Positions 1 through 11,540 of a stretch of DNA of 64,000 bases are shown in pieces. This DNA comes from Spinacia oleracea. Its lineage: Eukaryota; Streptophyta; Magnoliopsida; Caryophyllales; Amaranthaceae. The notes beneath the pieces are model-generated. The model was not told where the DNA came from, searched no databases, and was given only the letters and a program-made list of their open reading frames with translations. Every line of letters starts with the position of its first letter. The stretch's first letter is position 1. The translations under genes were made by a program, and so were the position numbers. The stretch spans positions 37,665,027 through 37,729,026 of the forward strand of contig NC_079491.1 of NCBI RefSeq assembly GCF_020520425.1, read 5' to 3'.

Positions 1-913
1 TTCCGATAGGATTAGGATTCGTTACGAACACGAGCGTCGCACGACCACGAGGGAAGCACGCAACGCGCAGGCCTTGCGGCCCACACGCATGAGCGCTGCC
101 TCGCAGCCCACGAGCACGCTCAGCGCGCGCGCCAGCAGCCTTGCTGGGCCTGACCTTGCGCTGGCCCTGGCGAGGCTTGTGACCTTCGTGTTGGGCGCTC
201 GGCTTGCTGGGCGTGGGCCTGGCTTCGTGCTGGGCCTTCGTCTAGCAAGCCTCGTCCGATGCTAATTCGTACGATGCGCTTCCGATTAAATTCCCGGTTC
301 CGGAATTCATTTCCCATACGAACAATATTTAATATTTCCGATTCCGGAATTAATTTTCGTTTCGAACAAATGTTTAATATTTCCGTTTCCGGAATTATTT
401 TCCGATTCCGATAATATTTCCGATTCTGACAATATTTCCGTTTCCGACAACATTTCCGATTCCGGCAATATTTCCATTTCCGATAATATTTTCCGATACG
501 TACCATGTTTCCGTTTCCGGCAACATCTACGACTTGGATAATATTTATATTTCCGATACGATCCATATTTTCGTTTCCGGCAATATCATCGTTTCCGGAG
601 TATTCATTTCTTGCTTGTGACGATCTCAGCTCCCACTGAAACCAAGATCCGTCGATTCCGAATATCCATAGATTAAGTATTTAATGCCATTAAATACTTG
701 ATCCGTTTACGTACTATTTGTGTGACCCTACGGGTTCAGTCAAGAGTAAGATGTGGATTAATATCATTAATTCCACTTGAACTGAAGCGGCCTCTAGCTA
801 GGCATTCAGCTCACTTGATCTCACTGAATTATTAACTTGTTAATTAATACTGAACCGCATTTATTAGACTTAACATTAAATGCATACTTGGACCAAGGGC
901 ATTATTTCCTTCA
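1..913 (-). mobile_element. Partial LTR of an LTR retrotransposon, probably Ty1/copia
   Basis: Read on the minus strand, an LTR begins with TG at 913 (TGAAGGAAATAATGCCC...) and runs leftward off the window edge. It contains a long stretch (about 290-600) built of variants of TTTCCGATTCCGG. I recognise this LTR type as abundant in Chenopodioideae genomes; assignment to Ty1/copia is inferred because no coding part is visible. It interrupts the gypsy element on its right, and the five bases after its end are gaaag. Whether this is a solo LTR or the 5' LTR of a full element cannot be seen here. Confidence 0.7.
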
Positions 914-933
914 GAAAGTGGGCTTGATGTCGA

Positions 934-1395
934 TTATTTGAACTCCGTGGTGCGTGCCACAGGCCCGGTTTGTATTGTAAGGTTGATTTTTCCCAACACA
1001 GGCCTTCGAGAGTTATCATAAGCTCGTACTCCTTGCGTGGAGGTTTGGAAGTTATCGTTTCCTAGCCCCAAGCAATGGGCGGTTCGCAATGGGCAAACAT
1101 TTACCGCCGAACCGTTATCTACGAGTGCTAGGGGGACGTTTTGTCCTTTGCATCCAACCACTAGATAGAGAGCCTTATTGTGGGCGCCTCCTTCTTTAGG
1201 TAAGTCTTTGTCAGTAAAAATTATTGCTTTTTTCTCAACATCTCTCGTGACGTGGCTAACCAACGAGTCAGGTGTGATGTCCGTAGGGACTGAGATGAGG
1301 TCAAGTGAGCGAATAAGTTTTTCACAATGTTCCTTTGAAGTGCACATGAGATCCCAGATGGTAATCTCGACTTTGGTTCTTTTTAGTTGCTTCAA
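934..1395 (-). pseudogene. Aspartic-protease region of the gypsy remnant
   Basis: The translated stretch carries an ALVDNGSAVNVCP segment followed by a G-x-R-A-Y-D-N-S-R-R-P-V-L-G segment, the usual layout of the retropepsin region in plant Ty3/gypsy elements. It lies downstream of gag in the same orientation. It belongs to a broken element truncated at 913. Confidence 0.65.
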
Positions 1396-1924
1396 GAGAG
1401 GATTTTCGATGACTTATGCGACGGTGGTGTGCCGCACGTTTTCAGGAGTCTGTCTGACTGGGATATCGTCCATGGTAGGTGGGCGAATATCCGGTTGGTA
1501 TATCCTTCCGGATCGGGTGAGATTGTCGACTTCAGGCTCCTGAGGGGTGGTGTCAATGAGAGCATACCCGGGCCAAGTTTCGGTAAAGAGGTCCTGGCCC
1601 GATACCTGAGATAGGTAGACATCTTCAGCATCATCATCCCATACACCGCACACTTCTCTCTCGATTCGATCCATAGGGACCACAGCGAGTGGTGCACCTT
1701 GAGGTGTAATGTACACCGTAGGGTCGAAGTTCTTATTTTCTGGTTGGTCGAGAGAGATGTGACAAGAGCCAAGTGGGCTCTTATTGTTGTTGGGTTTGCC
1801 AACGTTAGGGAGAGGTATTACTTAATCCTCTATCATGTCCTGGATTGTACATATTTTTTAGATTCCAGCAGTTTTCAGTGTCGTGCCCATTTCCTTGATG
1901 GAATTTGCAGTAAGTACCTTCGAC

Positions 1925-3022
1925 CTAATATTTACTTTTGACAGGAGGGTCACGGGTGGGGCCTATAGGCCTCAATTTTCCTTGATTAGTTAGTCTTTCA
2001 AAGGCTTGTACCAAAGTCGACCCGAGTGGGGCAAAGTTTCGATCTCGGGCCCATCTTCCAGGGCTTCTCCGGGCGGGGGTCTCCTCTACGGCATGGACTT
2101 CTTGGGCTTGAGATGTGTGGCCCCTGTTGTAGGTGTTACTTTTGTATGCGGGCTTGCTTTGTATTGTTTTTGCAACATCATCCTCGATGTTTATTCCCAC
2201 ATCATAAACTCTTTTGAAAGTATCAAGGCCCAGGTACCTAAGGTGTTGTCTGTAAGCCGGGTCCAGGTTGTCAATGAATTTCTGGACCAATTCTGTTTCG
2301 GGAGGCCTATTGATTAGTTGGGCCGCTTGGTCCCTCCATCTAGCAAAGTAGGTTGTGAAACCTTCATTTTTCTTTTGGAAGAGGACTTCCAGCTCGCGCA
2401 TGGTGACTTGAAAATCCATGTTCGACGAGTATTGATTGATGAAGACATTGACAAAGTCCTCCCAAGTGGGGAAGAGCTTAGGGTCCTGGTGGTAGTGCCA
2501 TTTGAGCGGCACAGGTTCCAAGGACAAAGGAAAGGCAGGTAAATACATGGACTTGTCCACGCCTTTCAAGTTCATGGCATTCACGAAGCTCAAGAGATGA
2601 TCACGGGGGTTGTCCGTGGCTTTGAATTTCGGTAAGTCAGATGAACTAAACTTTTCTGGTAGTTTGCCAGGAAAAGGTTCAGGATCGAGGGAGAAGTACT
2701 TGCTCCCCATGGTTTGCTGTAGAACCATTTTTTCGATCCTCTTCTCGTTATCGAGGTCGTTTTTGGCTTGCGCAGCTGCTAAGGCTTCGTTTTCCATTTT
2801 CAGTTGGCTCATGAGTTGGGTCATTTGGACCATCCGGTCTCGTAATTCTTCGATGGACATGTTTGAGGGTGCGAATCGAGGTTGGGGGAGCGGAGATCCT
2901 TGAAAGGGGGAATGACGGACGGAGCTTGGAGTTACTAAACCTTGCGTTGGTGATGTAGCTTCGAGACGCACTAACCTTTGATTTTCAGATCGACACCAAG
3001 TGGCAGGACCAACCCTATGCAT
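1925..3022 (-). CDS. gag frame of the gypsy remnant
   Basis: This is a 365-codon open stretch. Its middle part has the plant retrotransposon gag core: a PKFKATDNPRDHL-like start, a WHYHQDPKLFPTWEDF segment and an RWRDQAAQLINRPPE segment. A coiled-coil-like stretch lies near residues 50-90. It is the capsid precursor of an old LTR element and not a host gene. Its start is uncertain because the codons before the first clear gag homology are not diagnostic. Confidence 0.75.
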   Translation of the reverse strand: MHRVGPATWCRSENQRLVRLEATSPTQGLVTPSSVRHSPFQGSPLPQPRFAPSNMSIEELRDRMVQMTQLMSQLKMENEALAAAQAKNDLDNEKRIEKMVLQQTMGSKYFSLDPEPFPGKLPEKFSSSDLPKFKATDNPRDHLLSFVNAMNLKGVDKSMYLPAFPLSLEPVPLKWHYHQDPKLFPTWEDFVNVFINQYSSNMDFQVTMRELEVLFQKKNEGFTTYFARWRDQAAQLINRPPETELVQKFIDNLDPAYRQHLRYLGLDTFKRVYDVGINIEDDVAKTIQSKPAYKSNTYNRGHTSQAQEVHAVEETPARRSPGRWARDRNFAPLGSTLVQAFERLTNQGKLRPIGPTRDPPVKSKY

Positions 3023-4266
3023 AAGATAAGCTAAAGTTTAGGCCCAAAGTTTTAAGCGTTACTTAGTCTAGACTTTTGACTCTCTCTATCGGTTTTTTTT
3101 TTATTCTCTCCTTTGTTGGTACACTTTTTGGTTTTTTCCTTGGTCATTCTTTGGATTTTCGAAACACTTGCCCGTGTGACATTCATAGTTATTAGCATGC
3201 TCGGTTTTGGTGCCGAACATTGTCGTCGTAGGAGGCCTAACAACGTCACGAAGAGTTATTTATTACTATTTTTTTTTGTCGCTTTTAGAATCGAGTGCCT
3301 TTTCATACGCCCTCGAAGCCATTTTTTTACGAAAAGTTTTTTTTGCTACGTATTTTCTTTATGCGCGGGCGCCGAGGCTGTTGTGCCTGACCAAAAGGCC
3401 AGGCAGCAACTTCAGCGCCCAGCGAAGGGCGTGAGAAATATTGGTGCCCAGCCAGGGGCGTTGAAAATGCGTCCCTGGCTGGTTTTTGTCTTTCGGTTGC
3501 GTATATCTTTTCGTTTATGCGACTTTGATTTTGCGTGCTTGCCTAATAACGTCCTTTACGCGTTGTGCAGCGTTTGTGGGATTCGTTACGGGCCATCCCG
3601 AGCGTCGCTTATTTTTGTGGCGGTCGTTCGGGTTTGCGGAACACGTATTTTGGTATAACTCTTTGGCCAATTGGTTCATGAATGTTTGGGCAATTTTTAA
3701 GGTCGTTGGTTTTCTAGCATTATTTGTCACACACAATCACATAATTCGCTACACATAACTAACATTACATCATGAGGCAAAATAATAATATGTCACGTAG
3801 TTTATGATAGGCTTCTATGGGTAGTATTTGCGCCGGCTTGGTACCGCTTCTATCGCAGATCCAACACATGCCCCGGTCGAGGTAGTGCCTTCAACAGACG
3901 AATTTCGCCCAAGAGGCCAACCACGATGTAAGCCAAGGGGGCATGCACCAATGAGAGGGACCTAGTGGGCGAGCGATTGGGTTTGGGACGGGTGTACTAC
4001 TAGCGAAAGTGCCGAGTGGACAACATTCGAAGCGTATGCACCCCCCGGTTGGCGATGGGTATCCTTAGTCCCAACTCCCGAGATGAAACATCCAAGGGAG
4101 CCAAGATTCGTTATGCGGTTCTGTCCGTTCACATTAATATGCTGATTTTCAGGTCGTCCCAACTTGATGGGGAAATAAACGCGGGGTAGGATCGTTTCAC
4201 CCTTCGGCTATTTTGATTACCTACGAGCACGAGTATTTCCTTCACTATCCCCAGTGGAGTCGCCAC

Positions 4267-5711
4267 TGTGAGGGGGTCGAAAAAGCACGAGGCTAATGCG
4301 TGACCTCGTCCCTCGTGGGTGTGACGTTTCTTTTTGTCGAATCAAGTGTAATTGGATTTCCTGTGAGTTTACACCCAATTGACTAGTAATATAGGAGTCG
4401 CCATTCAGTTTTTAACGACAATGAGAAAAACTGACAAAACCCGGTTATCGTGACATAAAGGGAGTGCAATTATGTTTGACCAAGACGGCCATAGGTTCCC
4501 TTGTGATCCCTGGTGTGGGGATCTCTCAACGTACACCCGTAAGGTAGAGATTGAGGGTTCGGGGGACTGTAACTACCGAGAGGAGTACTCGCTCTTCGAT
4601 AACTCCAGAGGAAGGATATCCTTACTAGCTCAGCATAAATAATTAAAGGGACATGCGTTAACTATTAAACTAATCTGAATTGATTTTAACAATATGCAAC
4701 ACATAATACTGGATCGATCGTGATTATCTTGTTTAGATTGATTTAAGGGACCTAGAATGATAGTTCAATTTCCCAAGATATTATCTTTATTAGGCGTGAT
4801 AGAACAATCAGATTTAATAGTTTAACAGTTTTATAAAAGGGCGAGGAAAGCGATTAAATCATGCGAAGGGACACATTACGACGCACCCTTGAGAGGTGCG
4901 TCATGGTTCTCAGAAAACTAACCACTTTGGCTTTGCTATTTCTCCTTTTATTTAACGAATCTCAAGTTTCCGGGCTTAATTCTTCGGCTACAAGGGACAG
5001 GATACGTTCTGCTCGATTTTCGGATCGATTGCGACAGAACGCGGGATCAATTTTGCAGCGTGAGGCTTAGGCTTAGGGGTTGGAGTCAATACTCAGAATA
5101 TGAATTGTGTGTTGTTTCACGTTGAATTTGGGGCTGTATTTATAGGGAAGAGTTCGTGGAAAGATAGAATTGTAGAGCTCTAATCCAAGAAGAATTATGA
5201 GAGAACACGTACCCAGGTAATTTCAGCGCCCAGAGCCAGGCGTTGAAAATAGGGTCTGGGCCGTATTTCCTTGTCAGATTTGGACTCTTAGAATACGGAG
5301 TCTTTGAGAGTTATCCGAGTCTTTTAGTGCGTATTAACTTTATTACGGAATGCGTCTGGGCCCGTTACGAACTCTAGGCTCGTTTAGGATTTTAGTTAAT
5401 ACGTAACTCTTATTTTCGAATTATACTAGGAATAGGATTCCTCTTGCAAATTCTATCTCTTTTAGGATTTATGTCGGAGTGCAACACCTAATTCTGACAG
5501 GTTTCTATCTTTTATGTCTTGCCACTTTTAGCAACTACCCGTTACGGCAGTTACTATTTTTAGCAGGTTTCTATAAATAGCAGTTCCGGGTGAAATGAAA
5601 AGGGTGATTGAGATTCGTTATTTTATAGGAGATGCGTTGCCAAGTGGAGATTTTATGTTCTCATCATCGAACCTTCCCTTTCGGGAATGGGGACAAAAGT
5701 AGGTGTCTACA
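4267..5711 (-). repeat. 5' LTR of the Tat/Ogre-like gypsy element
   Basis: On the minus strand it starts TGTAGACACC at 5711 and ends CACA at 4267. Immediately downstream lies a TGGCGACTCCACTGGGG-like segment (about 4249-4266) that fits a primer binding site. The element sits inside older LTR-like DNA that continues at 5712. Nothing else gene-like is visible in this stretch. Confidence 0.7.
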
Positions 5712-7408
5712 AGTAGGCTCAATATATGCTAGACATCCTGTACTATAGCATAATAATAATAATAACTTGCATGCGCAATACTCATACATGCAAACCATCT
5801 TGAACAACATGCTTGACATAATTCAACGATTATAAAAGTCCATAACATGATAGTTCAACGGAATCTATAAAGCATAATTCAATTCATAACATGCTCGTTC
5901 ACATAGATTCAATAATAATAATCACATGCTTGTCTACATATCAAACATGAATTCCCAACATTAAGTTCACATGATTCGCATTCAAAACACTTCACAAATT
6001 CCTCAAGGGATGGGTGGTCACCCTAGTCTTGTACGTACCTGGAATACCTAAGTATGGGGGCCACTGTGCGAATCACGACTCACTAGAAATCAACTCCTAT
6101 AAACACAAAAGAGAAACTAAATTATTATCCATGTTTACTAAATTTCCAGCAACTATTTAAGATTCTAAAACCCTTAATTTAATTAGAAATCAATCATTAA
6201 TCGTTAATTTAATAGTTTCAATTAGTCAACTCAAGTCCTAACATAAAAACATTGACTTTAAACCATTAAAAACCATTAAAAACCAACTTTTTAAAGCTTA
6301 TAAACAATCTAAAAATTTAAGTTGATTCCCATAATTTAAATCGTCATTAAATTATGTGAATCAATCGCTTAATCAATTGGAATTAAAACCCTAGCAATAG
6401 GTTATCATAAAAACCATGTTTTGACTTCAAAAATTGACACTTCATTAATTTATTAAATCTGAAAATAATAATTTCAATCATCAAAACCAATCTCTTTAAT
6501 TTAAATACGACAATAAATTAATACGGTGTTAATAACCGTTCTAATCAATTTAAATAACCCAATTTATTAAATAATCATAATAATTAAAATAATTTAAAAA
6601 CTGAAATTAAAGTTTAAAAAGTATACAATTGATTATCACCAATCAACAACACACACACACACACACAACAATTGATGTGTTGTGTGTGTGGGGCGTCGAG
6701 CAACAACACAACAGCACGCACCGCAGCACGCAACGAGGGGGAGAGAGGAGAGGGCGCTGGCGCGGGGCACTCTACACAATAGCAGCAGCGAGCATGAGGC
6801 TCAGCGCTGCGGGGCGGGACGAGGGGCACGCGACACACAGCAGCAGCGAGGGCGCTGCGCTGCGGGGCTGGACGAGGAAAGGAGAGAGAGGGGTAGCGAC
6901 GTGTGAGGCTGGGCACACACACACACACGGCACACTCGTGCCTTGGGCTGCAAGCAAGATGTCGGACGAGAGAGGAGAGGGTGCCGCAAGGAGAGAGAAA
7001 AAGAGGAGAGAGAGAGAGAGTGCTGAAAATTTGTGAGGGTTTAATGGGAGGGTCTATTTATAGTTTTTCTCTCCCACATGGGCTAGGCTTTGGTAGTTTG
7101 AGTTGGGCTTATTTCCGGGCTCAATTAAATTTACTCCTTGCAAGCTTTGTTGGGTTTGATCATGGTTTAATTAAATTAAATTCGTTTTCGAAATACGACC
7201 CAACAAATCCCGATTAAATAAATTCGTTGAATCTATTTAATAAAAATGCGGTTTTCGTAATTAATTAATGATTAAATTAATTAAAAATAAAATGCGTCTA
7301 ATTCTCATTAAATGGAATTAATTTATAAAAATACTTTGTAAATACAACGAAATACTTTATAAATATAATAAAATATATTTATAATTATTGAAAAATACGA
7401 GGTATTAC
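5712..7408 (-). mobile_element. Truncated chromovirus-type LTR remnant
   Basis: The minus strand starts TGTAATACCTCG at 7408, resembling the TGTAACACCCCG start common in plant chromovirus LTRs and matching the type of the solo LTR at 45770-48560. The sequence is AT-rich, with (AC)n near 6648-6667 and 6913-6928 and purine-rich microsatellite sequence near 6980-7020. The gypsy LTR ending at 5711 is inserted in it. The open frames between 6614 and 7036 follow the microsatellites and are not genes. Confidence 0.55.
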
Positions 7409-7487
7409 ACAACTAGTCAAAACAGCTAATACAAACAGCTAACCGCTAACAGCTAACCGTTAACAGCTAGTCAAATCAGTTATCAAC
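7409..7487. other. Short unique flank between LTR remnant and mariner-type unit
   Basis: It holds several AACAGCTAAC-like short repeats. The motif continues at 11521-11540 on the other side of the mariner-type unit, so this was one continuous stretch before that insertion. It is probably old distal promoter DNA of the VPS37 gene or a decayed MITE. Confidence 0.4.
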
Positions 7488-8006
7488 TACTCCCTCCGTC
7501 TCTTTTTGTTTTTTACGTTTGGTATTTTTCACGCGTTTTAACGAATAATAAATTTGCATTGAAATTCCTCAATTTTTTTATTTAAACGAGATAAACTACG
7601 TTTATTTATAATGTTTTCACTTTTATCAAGATTCTGATATTGGGAAATGAGAAAAATTTAATATCCCAATGAAAAAGTGTGAGAAATTAAATGATCCAAT
7701 GAATTTAATTGGTTTAAATAATAATTGGACACAAATTTTGATAGAATCAATAGGTCTTGTGCGCAACAGGTGTACGTTAATATTAACGTACACCAAATAG
7801 TTCACACGTGCGAAATATTTCACTGATGTTTTACCTGAGACGCGGACAAATATCCTCACGATATTTCATGAAAATAACCAGAGGAGAGAGGGAAAAAAAA
7901 TAACCCAGAGGAGTGATCGATTGGAGATCGAAAACGCAAACTATAGGAGAGAGAAAGAGAGAAACACAAGCATACTGGTCTTCTTCACCATGTCTTCCTC
8001 ACTATA

Positions 8007-8455
8007 ACTTCTTCTGTTGCGGATTTCAAGAAGGTTACAAACCTTCTACAGTCTTATTCGATTGCCGATTTTAGTTGGCTTTTGTCGATATACAATGATG
8101 ATGAAGGCGGAGCTAATTTGGCGATTCCGCCGATAGTTACTGCTCGGGTTTGGTCTTCAATTGAGTAAGTGCAGATTAATCAGAAGGTGAAAGACCAAAT
8201 TGATTCAGCCAATTACGTCGTTTCGTTGGCTGGCCATAATCAGAGGTATCGGGAGGTGATTGTGGAGGAAGGAGTGGTTTCTCTGTTGTTGAGGCTTTTG
8301 AAGGATGGAGGAGGTTCTCGCCGGAATGTCAAATTGCGGCTGCTACGGCCTTGTACTTGTTGGTGGATGAGACGGAAAGGACTGGTATTGTTACTAATGA
8401 GGGGAGGAATACTATTATTGAAACTAAGATATTCTGGAATATATGCTTGAATTTT
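8007..8455 (+). pseudogene. Captured fragment of an armadillo-repeat protein gene
   Basis: Translation gives an N-terminal region (SSVADFKKVTNLLQSYS...) and then a characteristic armadillo helix pattern: NQRYREVIVEEGVVSLLLRL, and in a shifted frame SPECQIAAATALYLLVDE. This resembles plant ARM-repeat proteins of the ARO type, where a single repeat reads similarly. There is an in-frame TAA at 8166-8168 and a frame change near 8310, and only about one repeat's worth of sequence is present, so it is not functional. It lies inside the mariner-bounded unit and is best read as a captured host fragment. The parent gene is not identified. Confidence 0.6.
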
Positions 8456-8772
8456 CACTACCTGTCAAATATTATGAAGACTAGATAACTGGATGATTGA
8501 GAGTTTGAGACTAAGAGAGTGGTTGGTTCATAAATTTGAAAAGCTACAGAGATCTTTGACTACAGAGTCAGACTGTACCTACATTGGATCTTTGACTTGC
8601 GATCTTTGGTTTTATATGGTTTAACTTGTACAAATTGTTGATGTCTTGGCAAATTGTTGTTTACCCAGGTTTTATATGGTTTAACTTGTACAAAAAATAC
8701 ACAAATTCCCCTTCATAATCTTTTGATGGCTATGTACTCCGTTTGTTCTACATTGTGTGTTTTTATTTGGAA

Positions 8773-8844
8773 AGTCTATTAGCTTAACTGGCCGAGCACC
8801 GTGCAACTTGCGCGGAGCTGTAGGTTCAAATCCTACATAGGCTA
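8773..8844 (+). tRNA. tRNA-like sequence (pseudo-tRNA or SINE head)
   Basis: Bases 8773-8844 fold into a full cloverleaf by hand. The acceptor stem AGTCTAT/ATAGGCT has seven pairs including one G-T. The D stem is GCTT/GAGC, the anticodon stem CCGTG/CGCGG, and the T arm GTAGG-TTCAAAT-CCTAC. The A box TAGCTTAACTGG and B box GGTTCAAATCC are good. The anticodon loop is CAACTTG, with A instead of U at position 33 and anticodon ACT, which normal plant nuclear tRNAs do not use. A shortened second copy lies at about 9958-10000, at a boundary of the tandem array. I therefore favour a tRNA-derived repeat over a working tRNA gene. Confidence 0.5.
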
Positions 8845-8854
8845 TTTGTTTTAT

Positions 8855-10690
8855 TATAAAAATATAAAAGTCAGACTTTTAGCAGTTAAAGTTAAGTTAT
8901 TAAAAGTAAAAGTTAGGCTTGAGTCGACGGAAGACTGTCTTAACTTTTAGAACAATTTCCATAACTTTAACCAACATAACCACAACTTTAACACATAAAA
9001 TTACAAGGTGTGGAATAAAACAGATTACATGAGTCACATTAGCCGAAGAAAGGTAGAAATATAAAAGTCAGACTTTTATTAGTTAAAGTTAAGTTAATAA
9101 AAGTAAAAGTTAGGTTTGAGACGACGAAAACTGCCTTAACTTTTAGAACAATTTCCATAACTTTAACCTATAGAACCACAACTTTAACACAGACAAGTAC
9201 AATGTGTGAAATAAAAATAATGCACGACTCACATTAATTGAAGAAATGTAAAAATATAAAAGTCATACGTATAGCAGTTAAAGTTAAGTTATTAAAAATA
9301 AAAGTTAGGCTTGAGTCGACGGAAGACTGTTTTAACTTTTAGAACAATTTCCATAACTTTAACCAACATAACCACAACTTTAACACATAAAATTACAAGG
9401 TGTGGAATAAAACAGATTGCATGACTCACATTAGCCGAAGAAAGGTAGAAATATAAAAGTCAGACTTTTAGTAGTTAAAGTTAAGTTAATAAAAGTAAAA
9501 GTTTTAGGTTTGAGACGACGGAAAACTGCCTTAACTTTTAGAACAATTTCCATAACTTTAACCTATAGAACCACAACTTTAATACAAACAAGTACAATGT
9601 GTGAAATAAAAATAATGCACGACTCACATTAGCTGAAGAAAGGTAAAAATATAAAAGTCGGACTTTTAGCAGTTAAAGTTAAGTTATTAAAAGTAAAGTT
9701 AGGCTTGAGTCGACGGAAGACTGTCTTAACTTTTAGAACAATTTCCATAACTTTAACCAACATAACCACAACTTTAACACATAAAATTACAAGGTGTGAA
9801 ATAAAACAGATTGCATGACTCACATTAGGTGAAGAAAGGAAGAAATATAAAAGTCAGACTTTTAGTAGTTAAAGTTAAGTTATTAAAGGTAAAAGTTAGG
9901 TGAACTTATATAATGCTTTTCTTAACTTTTAGTACAGCTAACTTTTATATTGATATTCTTAACTTGAACGGAGATGTATGTTCAAATCCTACGTAGGCTA
10001 TTTGTTTTATTATAAAAATATATAAGTCAGACTTTTAGCAGTTAAAGTTAAGTTATTAAAAGTAAAAGTTAGGTTTGAATTGACGGAAGACTGCCCTAAC
10101 TTTTAGAACAATTTCCATAACTTTAACCTATAAAACTACAAATTTAACACATAAAAGTACAATGTGTGAAATAAAAAGAATGCACGACTCACATTAATGA
10201 TGGAAGACTGCCTTAACTTTTAGAACAATTTCCATAACTTTAACCTACATAACCACAACTTTAACACATAAAATTACAATGTGTGAAATAAAAAGAATGC
10301 ACGACTCACATTAGCTGAAGAAAGGTAAAAATATAAAAGTTAGACTTTTAGCAGTTAAAGTTAAGTTATTAAAAGTAAAAGTTAGACTTGAGTCGACGGA
10401 AGACTGTGTTAACTTTTAGAACAATTTCCGTACGTAACTTTAACCAACATAACCACAACTTTAACACATAAAATTACAAGGTGTAGAATAAAACAGATTG
10501 CATGACTCACATTAGCCGAAGAAAAGTAGAAATATAAAAGTCAGGCTTTTAGTAGTTAAAGTCAAGTTAATAAAAGTAAAAGTTAGGTTTGAGACGACGA
10601 AAAACTCCCTTAACTTTTAGAACAATTTCCACAACTTTAACCTATATAACCACAACTTTAACACATAAAATTATAAGGTGTGAAATAAAA
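8855..10690 (+). repeat. Tandem array of ~197-bp units in alternating dimers
   Basis: The marker TCAGACTTTTAGCAGTTAAAG recurs at about 8871, 9068, 9263, 9460, 9658, 9854, 10027, 10340 and 10541, a spacing of 195-201 bp except for two deleted units. Two subtypes alternate: one with GAGTCGACGGAAGACTG and AAAACAGATTGCATG, the other with GAGACGACG and AAAATAATGCACGAC. This gives a higher-order dimer of about 390 bp. No coding potential is seen. Confidence 0.85.
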
Positions 10691-10927
10691 ATTGAGTGTT
10701 TAGATTTAAATGGTACAAACTACAAAGCAATTGAATGAACCCACTCAAACTTCAGGATAGATTGAACATGACAAAATATTTCATCATGTGCAATCAACAT
10801 GTCTTCACTGACATTGAAGAAAACAGTGGGTTGAATGTAGTATCACTTTGAACCTAATTCTTCTCCTGCTTCGAGCTTAGCTCCACTTGCAAGTCGCAAA
10901 TCGCAATGCCTGATCTTAATATCTTAT

Positions 10928-11158
10928 TTATCGCATCACCTTCGCAAACTGTTCTGAATTGGTCAGAGAAAATCCAAGAATGTTGAGTATTTCAGCCCCA
11001 ATACCCTTCTTACAGTGCTTACGGAAACATCGATGAAATGAAATTCGACCCACGACGGTACTCTCGCCGGAAGTAGCTCGAACAAAGCGTTCCCAATTCC
11101 CTTGAACCCTCATCGATAGCGTCATAACATCAAAACTGAAAAGAAAAAAAAAATCCAA
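10928..11158 (-). pseudogene. Possible captured gene fragment, unidentified
   Basis: A 76-codon frame contains GNWERFVRAT, which resembles the NWxRLVRATL stretch near the N-terminus of plant callose synthases of the GSL8/GSL10 type. The rest does not match what I know of that family. It lies in opposite orientation to the ARM fragment, near the right end of the mariner-bounded unit. The match is short and may be chance. Confidence 0.25.
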
Positions 11159-11540
11159 TTGAAGAGAAAAACGAAAGGAACGGAGATCGACATACGTGAA
11201 TTGATAATTGAATCAATGTCTTCATTCTTCAATGGAAGGAGGAGATGGCAAAAGTGTGAGGAGAGAGAACGTGAAAAGATAATGATGGCAGAAGAAAGGA
11301 AGATATTTCATGTTCTACTCACACGTGTGAGCCCAGCCCAAAAGCAATAAAGGTTTATTAGTTGGGCTTGGTTTACAATAAATTAGCGTACAACCTTTGT
11401 AAACAAGAATCTTGATAGAATACTAAGGTCATTTATGTGATAGTATAAAAGGAAATGTAAATAACATTTTAAAATACCCAAAAAGGAAAACGTAAAAAAC
11501 AAAAAGACACGGAGGGAGTAACAGCTAACGACTCATAACC

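Larger units (their letters stand above)
914..5711 (-). mobile_element. Ty3/gypsy retrotransposon remnant, Tat/Ogre-like
   Basis: This is the 5' half of a gypsy element on the minus strand: an LTR (4267-5711), a leader of about 1.2 kb, a gag frame (3022 down to 1925) and a protease-like stretch (1395 down to 934). The rest is cut off by the LTR insertion at 913. The long LTR starting TGTAGACACCTACTTTTGTC and the gag type suggest the Tat/Ogre lineage; this is inference from recall. It is broken, and its other end lies outside the window if it survives. Confidence 0.8.
7490..11518. mobile_element. 4.0-kb composite unit bounded by mariner/Stowaway TIRs
   Basis: The left end CTCCCTCCGTCTCTTTTTG and the right end (reverse complement CTCCCTCCGTGTCTTTTTG) match over roughly 33 bp, and both are flanked by TA (7488-7489 and 11519-11520). 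This fits Tc1/mariner Stowaway-type elements such as the Vulmar/VulMITE elements of beet. No transposase is visible. Inside are an ARM-repeat gene fragment, a tRNA-like sequence, a dimeric tandem array and a possible second gene fragment on the minus strand. It is either a large non-autonomous element with captured sequence or a MITE that received insertions. Confidence 0.75.

Noticed and set aside
6614-7036. Overlapping open frames on both strands rich in Thr/His/Cys/Val/Arg/Glu
   Set aside because: They are produced by (AC)n and (AG)n microsatellites in an LTR remnant; no domain and all frames are open together.
8773-8844. Functional nuclear tRNA gene
   Set aside because: A at position 33 and an ACT anticodon are not used by normal plant tRNAs, and the sequence is part of a repeated block; kept only as tRNA-like.
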